DNA of 64,000 bases from Streptomyces sp. RKAG293 (GTDB lineage: Bacteria; Actinomycetota; Actinomycetes; Streptomycetales; Streptomycetaceae), in contig NZ_JAJOZB010000001.1 of the NCBI RefSeq assembly GCF_023701745.1, forward strand, positions 1,426,001-1,490,000. The letters are read 5' to 3'. The notes under the pieces are model-generated. The model saw nothing but the letters and a program-made list of their open reading frames with translations. It made no database searches and was not told the DNA's origin. Shown piece by piece: positions 11,601-19,631 of this stretch (position 1 is the first letter of the stretch; the number at the start of each line of letters is the position of its first letter). Made by a program: the position numbers and the translations under genes.

Positions 11601-12803
11601 CTTGGAGGCGTCGAAGACCAGGTCGCCCGAGTGTCCGGCCAGGTTGATGTGCACCAGCTGGCCGGCCCAGCACTGGTCGCCCACCTTGGGAGCGGTACCG
11701 GCCGGGTCTTCGGTACACGGCATGTAGGTCCGGGTCACCGATCCGGGCGCGTACTCCCAGCCGTCACCGATCCATCCGGCCTGGGAGTTACCACCCGACA
11801 TACGGCCGTCGACCGACTGCGATGAGTACCCGAGCGCCACCTGGGGCGCGAGACCGCCGGGTACCGGGGGCTCGGCGATCGGGTAGCTGTAGTTGAAGTC
11901 GCCGCTGGCTCCGCCGGCGTTCCACGTACCCGTCGCCGACAGGGGTGTGGCACCGAAGTCGCTGCCGCTGCCGGAGGTGCCGGCCGTGGCTGCGAGAACC
12001 GTGGCCGCGGGGGCGGCGGCAAAGGACTTCGCCGCAGGCTGGGTGAGAAGGGGTACGGCGGTGGCGTTCAGTTGGACCGTCGCCGACACCTGCTGGCCGA
12101 CGGGGTCATTTGCTGAGTTCAGAGGTGTCTGGGTGCGGCACTGCGGCACGTCGGGCGTAGTGAGTGCGCACGCTGGCATCTGTACGAGGTGGAGTCGGGA
12201 GGACCAGCCACCGCCGTAGGCATCCTTGAATGCCGTGTAGTCCACGCCGACGTTGACCACGGGAGGGGCGGCCGACTGCTGAACGGGCTCCGCGGTGAAC
12301 AGAACGCCGTCGACACCTGCGCGCTGGGCGTCGGCATGGTCGCGCAGCTGCACTTCCACCTTGGGGTTCGTCGCCATGGTGCTCAGCCGTGGCGTCTTGG
12401 ACTGCGGCGCTTGCACCATCGATACCGGCAGCGTGCCGGCCTTGGCCTTGGAGGCTGGGGTCGCCTGCCCCTGAGTGGCGGCGCGGCTCTGCGGGGGCGT
12501 CGGAGCAGGGACGTCGACGACGGCGGACCCGGCCTTCGGCCATGTCGTCCGTGCGGCTCCACCGCGGTTCTTGGTCGTGTCGTCCTTGAACGTGACGGGC
12601 TTGCCCGTCACGGGACGAACGTCAACTGATCGCACCTGGGAGGGCGTCGGTGTGTCGATGTCCGAGCTGGCCTGAACGGGGCTGACCGACAAGGCCGTTG
12701 TCACCACGGCCAAGCTGGTGACCTGCGCAATCGCCGTCATAGCACGCACCGTGCGTCGACGCCGCGTCGCGGTACCGAACCGGTCTACCCCCAGTAGGCG
12801 CAT
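5631..12803 (-). CDS. Secreted RHS/YD-repeat polymorphic toxin with HINT domain and YwqJ-like deaminase tip
   Basis: About 2390 aa from ATG 12803 (AAGGGG just upstream; an in-frame start at 13019 would add 72 unlikely residues). Order: signal peptide in residues 1-45 ending PVQASS; N-terminal SpvB-like part; long YD-repeat shell; RHS core end LLGARHYDADIGRFVSADP near residue 1870; hydrophobic Gly/Ala-rich pretoxin stretch about 1990-2110; HINT domain about 2114-2258, from CNSFLANTAVAMADGST to TPVLVHNC; and a 130-residue tip. The tip has HPVIQEILDSIG, NHGGCGLVQCLTEIL and GPCDSCKVLVRHFGI, the pattern of YwqJ-type zinc deaminases (HGxC plus PCxxC). The Glu usual after the first Cys (CAE) reads as Leu here, so activity is uncertain. 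It is followed by its SUKH-3 immunity gene and is divergent from the FG-GAP gene. Confidence 0.9.
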   Translation of the reverse strand: MRLLGVDRFGTATRRRRTVRAMTAIAQVTSLAVVTTALSVSPVQASSDIDTPTPSQVRSVDVRPVTGKPVTFKDDTTKNRGGAARTTWPKAGSAVVDVPAPTPPQSRAATQGQATPASKAKAGTLPVSMVQAPQSKTPRLSTMATNPKVEVQLRDHADAQRAGVDGVLFTAEPVQQSAAPPVVNVGVDYTAFKDAYGGGWSSRLHLVQMPACALTTPDVPQCRTQTPLNSANDPVGQQVSATVQLNATAVPLLTQPAAKSFAAAPAATVLAATAGTSGSGSDFGATPLSATGTWNAGGASGDFNYSYPIAEPPVPGGLAPQVALGYSSQSVDGRMSGGNSQAGWIGDGWEYAPGSVTRTYMPCTEDPAGTAPKVGDQCWAGQLVHINLAGHSGDLVFDASKAQDWHVSNDGGEKVEYLKGATNGTYDGGYWKVTAADGTQYFFGLNRPKGWTTGKTETNSAWTVPVYGAHATDPCYNASGFANSRCDQAWQWNLDYVVDNHGNAMSYYYTKDTNYYGVNATSTGVAYTRSGSLHHIDYGFTDGSAYSADAPARVTFTPGDRCFATTCNPIADNKASWYDVPYDLTCAKNATCANHAPSFWTTNRLDKITTQILDAGTAKYTDVDSWALKQSFPDPGDGSDRSLFLDSIQRTGYTGTALPALPPTTFAGQQLANRFNTGNGYPNFTRYRISGITNESGGKTAVTYSSASCAHPADPSANVAPCYPVYWTPAGKTKPILDWFNKFLVKEVSDNDTTGGAPGNLTHYDYLGDAAWHYDDNELTKPAYRTWSQWRGYSRVQVRTGTVDKTLSETLYYQGMDGDKLPSGKRTATLSLLPGVTVTGAAASVPDREELTGQARQTVIYRGEGGAVDRSTVTDHWVGAPTATRNRAGLDPVTARMTRVESVRTTTAITSSTPTSWLTTRSDSGYDTATGAVVYTQDFGDITKPEQATCTTQTYAPANTTTNVRNLPAETETVAKPCGTGGSTSNGMAAPAGVDRAKDVISDARNYYDTAAPTTWPPALPTWPQDPPARGDVTLVAQATGYTSGAYTYQVSKAEQFDSTGRTIASWDQAGTKGTTAYTVTGGHTTGVKLTNALNQSVTSTLDPARGQTLSVVDANGGRTDATYDAFGRTTAVWNPGRLKSAGKSANTTFAYQITATAPSSVTTKSLLENGSYTTSIQLFDSLLRPRQTQDQSPSGGRVLSDTAYDSQGRKNVVNHAYWDGSTAPNTTLVTGTDQQITNQDLISYDGMGRVVLIRSMDMGHEISRTTTVYGGDRSTVIPPTGARPVTTVVDARGRTTELQHYTTEPTVTGDQVSGGNPIRTQYAYDALGRPSSITDAEQHVRTYGYDFLGRKITQTDPDTGTSLTSYNVNGQVKSATDAEGRSTAYAYDAFGRKTAQYNGPDTTSPLSASWTYDDPAVPNSAGRATSSTRYADGATGTKKYTQSVTGFTVSGKPLGTKITIPDAEGALAGTYPYSSYYTPNTELPSDTDIPAVGGLGEELVSQTYNVLDLPTAVGGDAALTTATTYDAFGRVAQTTLGNAGKRAIIGFDYDQHTGAINQIATDISTQTGRTDQVNYSRDKAGNVTGIRDTRQGGSVVDTQCFQNDLLGRLVQAWTVTGDCAAAPVEVGPNAALGGPDAYWTSWKFDNVGNQTQRTQHGVAGTAGNTVTDYTYGRPSDRTQQPDTLAETLSTAPDGTKTGTAYTYDKAGNTTSRTTTPGSDSLTWDGEGELVQLKSTGQDSASTYLYDADGTQLIRRDADGKATLFLPGQDVVLDPVTHTTSATRYYSLPGGESATRTSATTYSFILNDLQGTGQLLLDKNAASPTWRSYTPYGAPRSTSSTPWPGSEGFVGGTDDKNTGLTLLGARHYDADIGRFVSADPVFEATDPDQMGGYAYAGSNPVTKSDPSGLMNAADCATYACWQSITEASRADNMRRAQSTCTTAECARSILGSDCHCTGTSTYTKPSGGTHSGGGSSFLHGLKKFATHPIDTGANFVKKHKVVIVSTIVALEVGAACYAAAGGAGAVTGGAGFALAVGCGALAGAASSAVENAMDPNGDHSVAGYANSVLTGAVVGAVTGGVFHGAATLAAKALKPLADKVAPAVKSAIAKLGGKCNSFLANTAVAMADGSTKPIQFITAGDQVLATDPVTKDTRTEKVTDTIVTDADKDFTRVTAHTETGATATITATAHHPYWDNKTKRWVNAADLAPGAELRTPDGSTLTVTEVETTRETHRTYNLTVANLHTYYVLAGATPVLVHNCDVVSAVHAEAEKAADLSNTQRPEVIEAVQVAGHDPVVGVSDGGEGLRRVHPVIQEILDSIGTARGKNHGGCGLVQCLTEILDAGLDPTGATAAAVRGRARTNKNFKVLIGPCDSCKVLVRHFGIDFGGVE

Positions 12804-13033
12804 GCCCACCCCTTCCAGATCGAACAGCAGCCCGAACCGTAGGCGCAGTTTGACGATCTTGGATAGATCTTTGACCTCCGGTTTACCTCCACATGGGTTA
12901 AGCATGAAGATCCCGCAGTCATGCTTCACGCCTGGTGCAGACCTGACCCGCGAAAGGTGACAGCGCGTCACCGGTCGCCGCTCGGCGACCCGATGCACCC
13001 AGTACGTCGCCAAGAACACAGGAGGGGGAATCC
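12804..13033. promoter_or_regulatory. Divergent promoter region between RHS and FG-GAP genes
   Basis: This 230-bp gap separates the two divergent secreted giants and must hold both promoters. It is slightly AT-richer than its surroundings, for example around 12850-12920. A strong Shine-Dalgarno (GGAGGGGG at 13021-13028) precedes the GTG of the FG-GAP gene, and AAGGGG precedes the RHS ATG. No clear -10/-35 pair or operator could be assigned by eye. Confidence 0.5.
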
Positions 13034-16000
13034 GTGCATCTCACATCCCGAAGGACCCGCCCAAGAACGCGCCGCATACCGGCGATGACCACCGGAACAG
13101 CAGCGGCTGTCGCCTGCGCTCTGCTCGCCACAGGGGTCGTGCAGTTCACGCAGCCGCAGTCCGCTCACGCCCAGCCCCCCGCGAACTCCCGCACCACGCC
13201 CTCATCGGAGGCGGCAACTGCCGTCGCCAAGGCCAAGGCGACCGGAACCGCGGTGACCATTGCCGGGCTGACGTCGCCGACCCAGACAGTCACGGCCACC
13301 CCCCAGGGCACGTTCGAACTCAGCGAGACCCTGCTGCCGACCCGGGTACGCAAGGGCGATGCCTGGACTCCTGTCGACACGAATCTTCAGGTCACGCCGG
13401 ACGGTTCCCTGGCACCCAACGCCGTACCATCGGGCCTGCGGCTGTCCGGCGGCGGCAACGCCCCACTGGCCACACTGACTTCCTCGGGTAGGACCCTCGT
13501 CCTCACCTGGCCGCAGCAGCTGCCCAAGCCGACCATCACGGGTTCGACGGCCACCTATGCCGAGGTGCTGCCGAGCGTGGACCTGACCGTCACGGCAAGC
13601 GAGCTAGGGGGAGTCTCGGAGGTCCTGGTCGTCAAGAGCGCCGAAGCGGCCGCCAATCCGCAGCTGGCACAGCTCTCCCTCAAGGCAACCGCTGAGGGGA
13701 TGGGACTGACGGCTGACCCCACAGGCAACATCACCGTCAAGGACACCCAAGGAGACGCGGTGTTCCACGCACCGGCTCCTCACATGTGGGACTCCCGGAC
13801 GGTGGCCGCCGCCCCGGCCTCTGCACGAACGAGCAAATCGGCCACCTCGTCCCCGGCCGAAGAGGGCTCCACGATTCAGGGACCCGGAGCCCACGCCGTC
13901 ACCTCCCCGGTCGGAGTATCGGTCACCTCGGGAACCATCAACCTGGCGCCCGACTCCGAGATCCTCCACAGTGCTCAGACCAAGTACCCCGTATTCATCG
14001 ACCCTTCGTTCAACCCCGCCTCATGGGCGCCGAACAAGCCCTCCTATGTGACCGCGCAGGAGGGGTGCGCCGGCCAAGAGAACTGGAACCGGACCGACTA
14101 CGACTACAAGACCCCGGGCGTCGGCAACAACCGATGGAGCGGCTGCATCGGACGGGAACACTCCTACTTCCAATACGGAGTCGACTCACGTATCTGGAAC
14201 ACCGCGGCCAACCCGGTACACATCCTCAAGGCCACCTTCAAGACCACGGAGGTGTATTCCGCCTCGTGCGGGATCTCCGGAACGGTCAAGGTCAGCGGCT
14301 CCGCGGGGGTCAGCTCCGCCACCAACTGGACGAACGCGCCCGCGCCCGCCACCCTCCAGGACCAGGTTTCCATCGGCCCCGCCTGCACTGAACAGCCCGC
14401 AACCGGATTCAGTGTTCTGAACGCCGTGACCGTGGCGTCGAACCAAGGCTGGTCCAACCTTGCTCTGGTGATGACCGCAGCAGATGAGAGCGGCGACTCC
14501 AACACCTTCAAGCGCTTCAGCAACAACCCCACTCTCGTCGTCGAATACGACAGCACTCCCAAGGTCACCAAGGCCACGAGCAATCCTGCGACCGATTGCG
14601 CCAAGGGAGGCACGATCGGCCTCACCCGATTCGACCTCGTCGCTACTCTCCAGGATCCCGACAAGGGTGCCCCGATCGATGCCGACTTCACACTTCGCAC
14701 AAGCAGCGGGGCCATCCCCAAGGACGTCGCGGGAGCCCCTCTGAGTACCTACAACTACAACAGCAACGACATCACCCAGCCGGGAACGGTCGTCTGGAAG
14801 GGGATCCCCGCACTGCAGTCGGGGGGCTACATCTGGACCGTTCAGGCCAATGACGGAAAGTACCGATCCGCCGTCGTCACGTGCAAATTCACTGTTGACT
14901 CAACCGCACCGCTCAACCCCACAGTGACGTCGGCCCAGTTCCCCGACACCCTGGCCGACGGGCAGGCTCCACCGGCGGCCCGCCAAAAGGGAATTTTTGT
15001 CTTCACGCCGCCCGCAGGAACCAGCGACATCGTGAAATACGCGTACAACTGGGGATCGCCGCCTCCCACCATCGATCCTCCCCACGTGCACGACGCGGCC
15101 GGAGGGACAGCCCCGACCAGCATCGAACTGAAGCCGATGTCGCCCCTCACCAACACGTTGTACTTCTATGCGATCGACGCCTCAGGAAATATCTCCTTCG
15201 ACCCGCTCAAGAACACCGTCGGCTCCTACTCCTTCAGTACCGCCGAACTCACCGCGCCGGATGTCACGAGCGACTTCACCGCGGACGGAACCGCCGACCT
15301 CACCGCCATCGGCGGTGACGGCAACATCCGTCTCTACCCCGGTACCGGATCCGGAGCCCTGTCCACACCGTCAGCCCTCACCACCACCGGCGACTTCACC
15401 CAAGCGCTGCTCGCGACCGGGGACTTCGACAACAGCTTCACCCAAGACATCCTGGCGCGTCGCAGCGACGGAACTCTCACCTTCTATCCCGGCGACGGCG
15501 GTGGCGCGCCCCTCGCCGGCGAGACCGGCGTCCCCGTGAGCCTGAGGGGTACTGTGCCCTTCGCCTGGGCCGACGTGACGCAACTGGCCGCTGTGGAGAA
15601 CACCGACGGACGGCCCAACGACCTGTTCACCATCACCACGGACGGCGCCCTGTGGTACCTCAGGGCACTGTCAACTCCCGGCGCCTACGTCGCCAAGGCC
15701 CAACTCGCCACGACCGGATGGGCCGGACGAACGATTCTCAGTGCGGGCCTTGTGAACGGATATCACTCCCTCTGGGCCCGTGATGACTCCACCGGAGCCC
15801 TGATCCGCTACGACGGCGCCGAAAACGTTGAGCCCGGCTCGACCGCCAGCATCCCCGTCACCGTCGCGGACTCCGGCTGGACCAAGAGCAAGCTCCCCCA
15901 GCTGGTCTCGGCCGGCGACGCCAACCACGACGGCAAGCCGGACGTCTGGGCAATCGATGCCTCCCGGCGCCAGAACATCAGCAGCTACCTCAGCACCGGC

Positions 16001-17122
16001 GATACGTTGAACGCGCCCACTCATGCGCAGTCCCTGCGAAGCCAACGTCACGACTACGACCTCGACGGCCGCAGCGACATGGCCGCCCTGTACAGCCACG
16101 CCGACGGCAGCTACGAACTGTACGACTTCAAGGCCAACGCGGACGGCACGTTGGCCGCACCGTTCAAGGGCTACGCCGCCACCGCTGGAAGCGCTTGGGC
16201 GGCAAACATGAAGTACGCCACCGGCGACTACAACGGTGACGGTCGGGGCGACCTCGCGATCCTGTACGGCTACGACGACGGCAGCGTGCGCCTGTTCACC
16301 GCACTCGGCAACGCCGGCGGCGGATTCAGCACCCCAGCCCCTTCCTGGTATCGGCCCGCCGGCAGCTGGTGGCTCAGTCGAATGTCCCTGCAGTCGGGCG
16401 ACTTCAACGGCGACGGCCGTGATGATCTCGCGGTCTGGTACGACTACACCGACGGCCACGACACCCTGTTCACCTACATCGCGACCCCCAGCGGAGGCTT
16501 CAGCGAACCCTTCGCCTCCTGGACCGCCGCGGCCGGGAACTGGGAACTCAACCAGGCCAAGTTCGCGATCGGTGACTACAACGGTGACGGCCGCGACGAC
16601 CTGGGAATTCTGTACGGATACGGCGACATGAACACCGTCAAACTGCACACCTTCCTGACCGACACGACCGGTGCTTTCGCCTACACCACCACCTCCTGGA
16701 CCAGCACCACTTGGGGCAGCTGGAACCAGGCCCACATCCAGGCCGGCGACTTCAACGGGGACGGCAAGGACGACATCACCGCCTGGTACGACTACTCCGA
16801 CGGCCACGACAGCCTGAACACGTTCGTCAGCCTCGGCACCTCCACCGGCACCTTCCAGGCCCCGTACTCCGCCTGGTCCAGTACAGCAGGCAACTTCTAC
16901 TACGCCTCCATGCCTCAAATGGTCGCGGGTGACTACAACGGCGACGGCCGCGATGACCTCGGCGTCATGTACGGCTATGGCACCGGCAATTCCCGCATGC
17001 TCACCTGGACAGCCAAGAGCGACAACAGCGGAACGTTCAACGCCATGACCACCGGCGCCTGGACCTCCCCCACCGGTACGTGGACCAACACGGATGTGCA
17101 CTTCTTCAACACCCACAGCTGA
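13034..17122 (+). CDS. Secreted FG-GAP/VCBS-repeat protein
   Basis: 1362 aa from GTG 13034. There is an Arg-rich N-region, a hydrophobic stretch AAAVACALLATGVV, and a probable signal-peptidase cleavage after QSAHA. Residues about 40-330 are an extracellular beta region (ELSETLLPTRVRKGDAW, LPSVDLTVTASELGG). About 310-500 resembles the carbohydrate-binding or DNRLRE-like modules of such proteins (YPVFIDPSFN, QYGVDSRIWN). Fn3/Ig-like strands follow. From about 745 there is a propeller of FG-GAP units with Asp-rich calcium loops: DYNGDGRGDLAILYG, DFNGDGRDDLAVWYD, DYNGDGRDDLGILYG, DFNGDGKDDITAWYD, DYNGDGRDDLGVMYG. It is likely an extracellular partner or wall-associated adhesin for the divergent RHS toxin. 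It has no LPXTG or other anchor and ends in a strong terminator. Confidence 0.85.
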   Translation: MHLTSRRTRPRTRRIPAMTTGTAAAVACALLATGVVQFTQPQSAHAQPPANSRTTPSSEAATAVAKAKATGTAVTIAGLTSPTQTVTATPQGTFELSETLLPTRVRKGDAWTPVDTNLQVTPDGSLAPNAVPSGLRLSGGGNAPLATLTSSGRTLVLTWPQQLPKPTITGSTATYAEVLPSVDLTVTASELGGVSEVLVVKSAEAAANPQLAQLSLKATAEGMGLTADPTGNITVKDTQGDAVFHAPAPHMWDSRTVAAAPASARTSKSATSSPAEEGSTIQGPGAHAVTSPVGVSVTSGTINLAPDSEILHSAQTKYPVFIDPSFNPASWAPNKPSYVTAQEGCAGQENWNRTDYDYKTPGVGNNRWSGCIGREHSYFQYGVDSRIWNTAANPVHILKATFKTTEVYSASCGISGTVKVSGSAGVSSATNWTNAPAPATLQDQVSIGPACTEQPATGFSVLNAVTVASNQGWSNLALVMTAADESGDSNTFKRFSNNPTLVVEYDSTPKVTKATSNPATDCAKGGTIGLTRFDLVATLQDPDKGAPIDADFTLRTSSGAIPKDVAGAPLSTYNYNSNDITQPGTVVWKGIPALQSGGYIWTVQANDGKYRSAVVTCKFTVDSTAPLNPTVTSAQFPDTLADGQAPPAARQKGIFVFTPPAGTSDIVKYAYNWGSPPPTIDPPHVHDAAGGTAPTSIELKPMSPLTNTLYFYAIDASGNISFDPLKNTVGSYSFSTAELTAPDVTSDFTADGTADLTAIGGDGNIRLYPGTGSGALSTPSALTTTGDFTQALLATGDFDNSFTQDILARRSDGTLTFYPGDGGGAPLAGETGVPVSLRGTVPFAWADVTQLAAVENTDGRPNDLFTITTDGALWYLRALSTPGAYVAKAQLATTGWAGRTILSAGLVNGYHSLWARDDSTGALIRYDGAENVEPGSTASIPVTVADSGWTKSKLPQLVSAGDANHDGKPDVWAIDASRRQNISSYLSTGDTLNAPTHAQSLRSQRHDYDLDGRSDMAALYSHADGSYELYDFKANADGTLAAPFKGYAATAGSAWAANMKYATGDYNGDGRGDLAILYGYDDGSVRLFTALGNAGGGFSTPAPSWYRPAGSWWLSRMSLQSGDFNGDGRDDLAVWYDYTDGHDTLFTYIATPSGGFSEPFASWTAAAGNWELNQAKFAIGDYNGDGRDDLGILYGYGDMNTVKLHTFLTDTTGAFAYTTTSWTSTTWGSWNQAHIQAGDFNGDGKDDITAWYDYSDGHDSLNTFVSLGTSTGTFQAPYSAWSSTAGNFYYASMPQMVAGDYNGDGRDDLGVMYGYGTGNSRMLTWTAKSDNSGTFNAMTTGAWTSPTGTWTNTDVHFFNTHS

Positions 17123-17142
17123 CCGCTGACCGCACGACCAGA

Positions 17143-17181
17143 CCCGGCGGGACCATCGGGAGAACAGATGGTCCCGCCGGG
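17143..17181 (+). terminator. Rho-independent terminator after the FG-GAP gene
   Basis: A perfect 15-bp inverted repeat (CCCGGCGGGACCATC and its complement) has a 9-base loop and starts about 20 bases after the stop codon. The T-tract is short, as is usual in Streptomyces. Confidence 0.85.
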
Positions 17182-17393
17182 CTCTTCCTTGCTCGGCATC
17201 AGTCCCGTGGATCCACCCGGTCTACGCCGCCGCGCCCCACACTCCCCCGAATCGGCGCAGGGCAGGGTTTGCCTCCGTTGTCCATGAATCCGCGGACTCG
17301 AAGCCGTCGCTCGGTACGTCAGCGCCGACTTCGATAGACCGTGCTGCGGCTTTCCGGCCCGCGCTAGAGTCGGATGCCCCGATATCGCTTTCC

Positions 17394-17540
17394 TCAGAAC
17401 TTCGCAGGTGCGAGGTTGTCGGTCAGGCCGTCCGGGCTGACGGTGGACACCCAAGCAATCGGCCGAGGCACAACCACCGAGGTCAGCAGCTTGTAGAAGG
17501 CGGTCCGGTCCACGTCCGCAGGATCAAAGTCGATGCGCAT
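17394..17540 (-). pseudogene. Flavin-reductase N-terminal fragment, scar copy B
   Basis: 48 codons from ATG 17540 read MRIDFDPADVDRTAFYKLL, then VVVPRPIAWVSTVSPDGL, and stop after NLAPAKF. This is the N-terminus of a flavin-reductase/FMN-binding split-barrel protein that normally continues NLAP-S-F-F for 150 or more residues. The break just after NLAP is shared with copy A at 4901-5030, in the same orientation. The fragment lacks most of the flavin site and should be non-functional. It marks the right flank of the RHS/FG-GAP cassette. Confidence 0.75.
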
Positions 17541-17689
17541 GCCAGCCAGTATCCACACAAGTCGATCGCGAACCGCCCCCTGCACCCCGGCGCGGCCAAG
17601 CCCCTGTGTTCGACGGAAACCACAGCTGCGCCGCCAGCTCCGCGGCATCCCCGCCGGCACGAGCCGAAACCCCTTCATCAGCGAGTACC

Positions 17690-17956
17690 TACTTCCAGAT
17701 GCTCGCCGGCACCAATTGCAAGATCTCCCTCCTGCACGAGGCCCTCGCCTCCGCAGAGAGGAAACCTGCCCCCCGAATCTCCCAGCAGGACCTCATCGAC
17801 GCCTGGCACAAAGGCACGCTGCACCAACGTCGCGCGGTACTCCGCCGGTGCCTCCACGGCCTGGACGTACGGCCGCCCATCAAGGCGAACATGTTCAACA
17901 CCAGCCCCCTCGTGCCTCTGCGACCAGGCCCCCGGGCCGTGGCCGACAGGCTCTGA
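17690..17956 (+). pseudogene. Possible serine-recombinase C-terminal remnant
   Basis: A plus-strand reading ends ISQQDLIDAWHKGTLHQRR, then AVLRRCLHGLDVRPPIKA. The spacing of W, QRR, VLR and V-RP resembles the end of large serine recombinases (W...LxxQRxxLRxLIxRVxVxP). There is no start, catalytic domain or zinc ribbon, so at best it is a fragment. Alternatively it is a chance reading. It sits beside the right-hand flavin-reductase scar, where mobile-element debris would be expected. Confidence 0.3.
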
Positions 17957-18053
17957 ACGCTGTTCGCCTGAGGGACGGTTCCTCCTGACGGCTCCGCCCG
18001 CTGTCCGGTAGGCCGTGGGCATCCCGGTCGGTTCGACCGGCCACCGCGGGCTG

Positions 18054-18087
18054 GGGCCGGTTGGCCTCCGGCAGGGACCTGCGGCCC
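18054..18087 (+). promoter_or_regulatory. Two DevR/OsdR-like boxes upstream of CBS-BON gene
   Basis: GGGCC-GGTT-GGCCT (18054-18067) and GGGAC-CTGC-GGCCC (18074-18087) start exactly 20 bp apart, about 125-155 bp ahead of the CBS-BON start. The same two-box arrangement with 20-bp phasing occurs at 24138-24171. The half-sites resemble the GGGAC...GTCCC halves of the DevR (DosR) operator. The assignment is inference. Confidence 0.55.
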
Positions 18088-18210
18088 CTCGCTCAGCCGT
18101 TCCACGGCCAGCACGCTGAAAGTACCGGCCTGCTGGGTCACGGCGATCTCGGTGAAGTGAATTCGCGGAACCGCCGTGCCGACTCCCGCAGACGCCAAGG
18201 AGGAGACAGC

Positions 18211-18933
18211 GTGATGAAACACAACCGGGTGACCGACGTGATGACGAGCGAAGTCGTCAGGGCGGTCTACAGCACACCGTTCAAGGTGGTCGCCGAGCGC
18301 CTTGTCCGGCACGGGATCAGCGGGCTTCCCGTGGTCGACGACGATGAGAAGGTCATCGGCGTCATTTCCGAGACCGACCTGTTGGCGCGCCAGGCCGCCT
18401 CCATGGACGACAGGGGACGCCGACCGTTCGTGTGGTCCCTTTCCGCCCGCAGGGAGCAGGCCAAGGCCCGCGCCCGTACCGCGGGGGAGCTGATGTCCCA
18501 GCCGCCGGTCCTGGTGCACGCCGAGGAGTCGATCGCGGACGCCGCGCGCGTCATGGCGAAACACCGCGTCGAACGGCTGCCGGTGGTCGACGAGCAGGAC
18601 CGGCTGGTCGGGATCGTCACCCGGCGCGATCTGCTGCAGATCTTCCTGCGACCGGACGACGAGATCCGCCAGGAAGTGATCGACGAGGTAGTGGTCAAGA
18701 CCTTGTGGCTGGCTCCGCTGAGCATCGGCGTCGGCGTGCGCGACGGCGTCGTCACGCTGGAGGGCCGGCTGGAGCGGCGCAGCGAATGTGGGATCGCGAT
18801 CCACCTGGCACGCCAGATCGACGGGGTGGTCGGGGTGCTCGACAAGCTCAGTTTCGCACTGGACGACTCCCACCTGCGGCCTACCGAACAGTCGCTGCAG
18901 GGCGTTGCGGACGACTGGCTGCGGAAGCTGTGA
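18211..18933 (+). CDS. CBS-CBS-BON domain protein
   Basis: 240 aa from GTG 18211 (AAGGAGGAG 5 bases upstream; ATG 18214 is the alternative). CBS 1 spans residues about 5-60 (VTDVMTSEVVRAVYSTPFKV, ISGLPVVDDDEKVIGVISET). CBS 2 spans about 92-150 (LMSQPPVLVHAEESIADAAR, VERLPVVDEQDRLVGIVTRR). A BON domain is at about 155-225 (IGVGVRDGVVTLEGRLERRS). CBS pairs bind adenine nucleotides, and BON often binds membranes. M. tuberculosis Hrp1 is a CBS protein of the DosR regulon. Here it probably acts as a soluble energy-state sensor. It is the first gene of the low-oxygen island, has operator-like boxes upstream, and has a paralogue at 43847-44536. Confidence 0.9.
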   Translation: MMKHNRVTDVMTSEVVRAVYSTPFKVVAERLVRHGISGLPVVDDDEKVIGVISETDLLARQAASMDDRGRRPFVWSLSARREQAKARARTAGELMSQPPVLVHAEESIADAARVMAKHRVERLPVVDEQDRLVGIVTRRDLLQIFLRPDDEIRQEVIDEVVVKTLWLAPLSIGVGVRDGVVTLEGRLERRSECGIAIHLARQIDGVVGVLDKLSFALDDSHLRPTEQSLQGVADDWLRKL

Positions 18934-18973
18934 GCCGACCCGTCATGACCGCGGAGACTGTGCTGAGGCCTTC

Positions 18974-19486
18974 ATGACCGGCGAACGTGTGCTCGTCGCG
19001 TACGCGTCGAAGAACGGTTCGACTTCCGCCATCGCCGGAATGGTCGCCGAGACGCTGCGGGAGCAGGGCCTCGCGGTGGAGGTGCTGGCCGTATCCGAGG
19101 TGGACGGTGTCGGCTCCTACGACGCCGTGATCGTCGGCAGCGCCCTCTACGCCGGGAGATGGCGCCCGGAAGCGGTCCGCTTCGCCCGGCACCACCGGGC
19201 GGATCTGGCCGAGCGGCCCGTCTGGCTGTTCAGCAGCGGCCCGCTGGACGCCACGGCGGGCGAGCTCGTCCTGCCACCGGTGGCAGGTGTCCAGCGCATC
19301 GCCGACCGCCTCAAGGTCCGCGGGCACGTCACCTTCGGCGGCTGTCTGCAGGACGGTGCCAGGGGCCGGATCGCCCGCATGATCCTCAAGTCCGGCCGGG
19401 GCGGGGACTTCCGGGACCCCGAACGGATCCGGCTCTGGGCGCACAGGGTCGCGCGTGAACTGACCAGGGAACCCGCGACACCATGA
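18974..19486 (+). CDS. Flavodoxin-domain protein
   Basis: 170 aa. It starts 40 bases after the CBS-BON stop, so it is probably in the same transcript. The N-terminus ERVLVAYASKNGSTSAIAGM is the phosphate-binding loop of flavodoxins (T/S-x-N-G-x-T/S). YDAVIVGSALYAGRW is the second FMN loop, and WLFSSGPLD follows. It matches the HemG/menaquinone-dependent protoporphyrinogen-oxidase-like flavodoxins by length and pattern. A redox role under low oxygen is likely, but the partner is unknown. The Shine-Dalgarno is weak (GAGG), consistent with coupling to upstream translation. Confidence 0.85.
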   Translation: MTGERVLVAYASKNGSTSAIAGMVAETLREQGLAVEVLAVSEVDGVGSYDAVIVGSALYAGRWRPEAVRFARHHRADLAERPVWLFSSGPLDATAGELVLPPVAGVQRIADRLKVRGHVTFGGCLQDGARGRIARMILKSGRGGDFRDPERIRLWAHRVARELTREPATP

Positions 19487-19631
19487 ACGGGCTGAGGGCC
19501 GCAGGGCCGGCGCCCGGAGTGAGATACGCGCGCTCACCCGGAGCGCGGCCCCGCTGCCGCGTGCCGAAGGACGCCGAGCCCGGAACCGAACCCGGTTCTG
19601 TCCCCGGTCGGCCGAACGGGTCCTCGGAGTA

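Noticed and set aside
12919-13019. Upstream in-frame extension of the RHS toxin to 13019
   Set aside because: It would bury the signal peptide 72 residues inside the protein and nearly reach the divergent gene. ATG 12803 has a good Shine-Dalgarno and begins a proper signal sequence.
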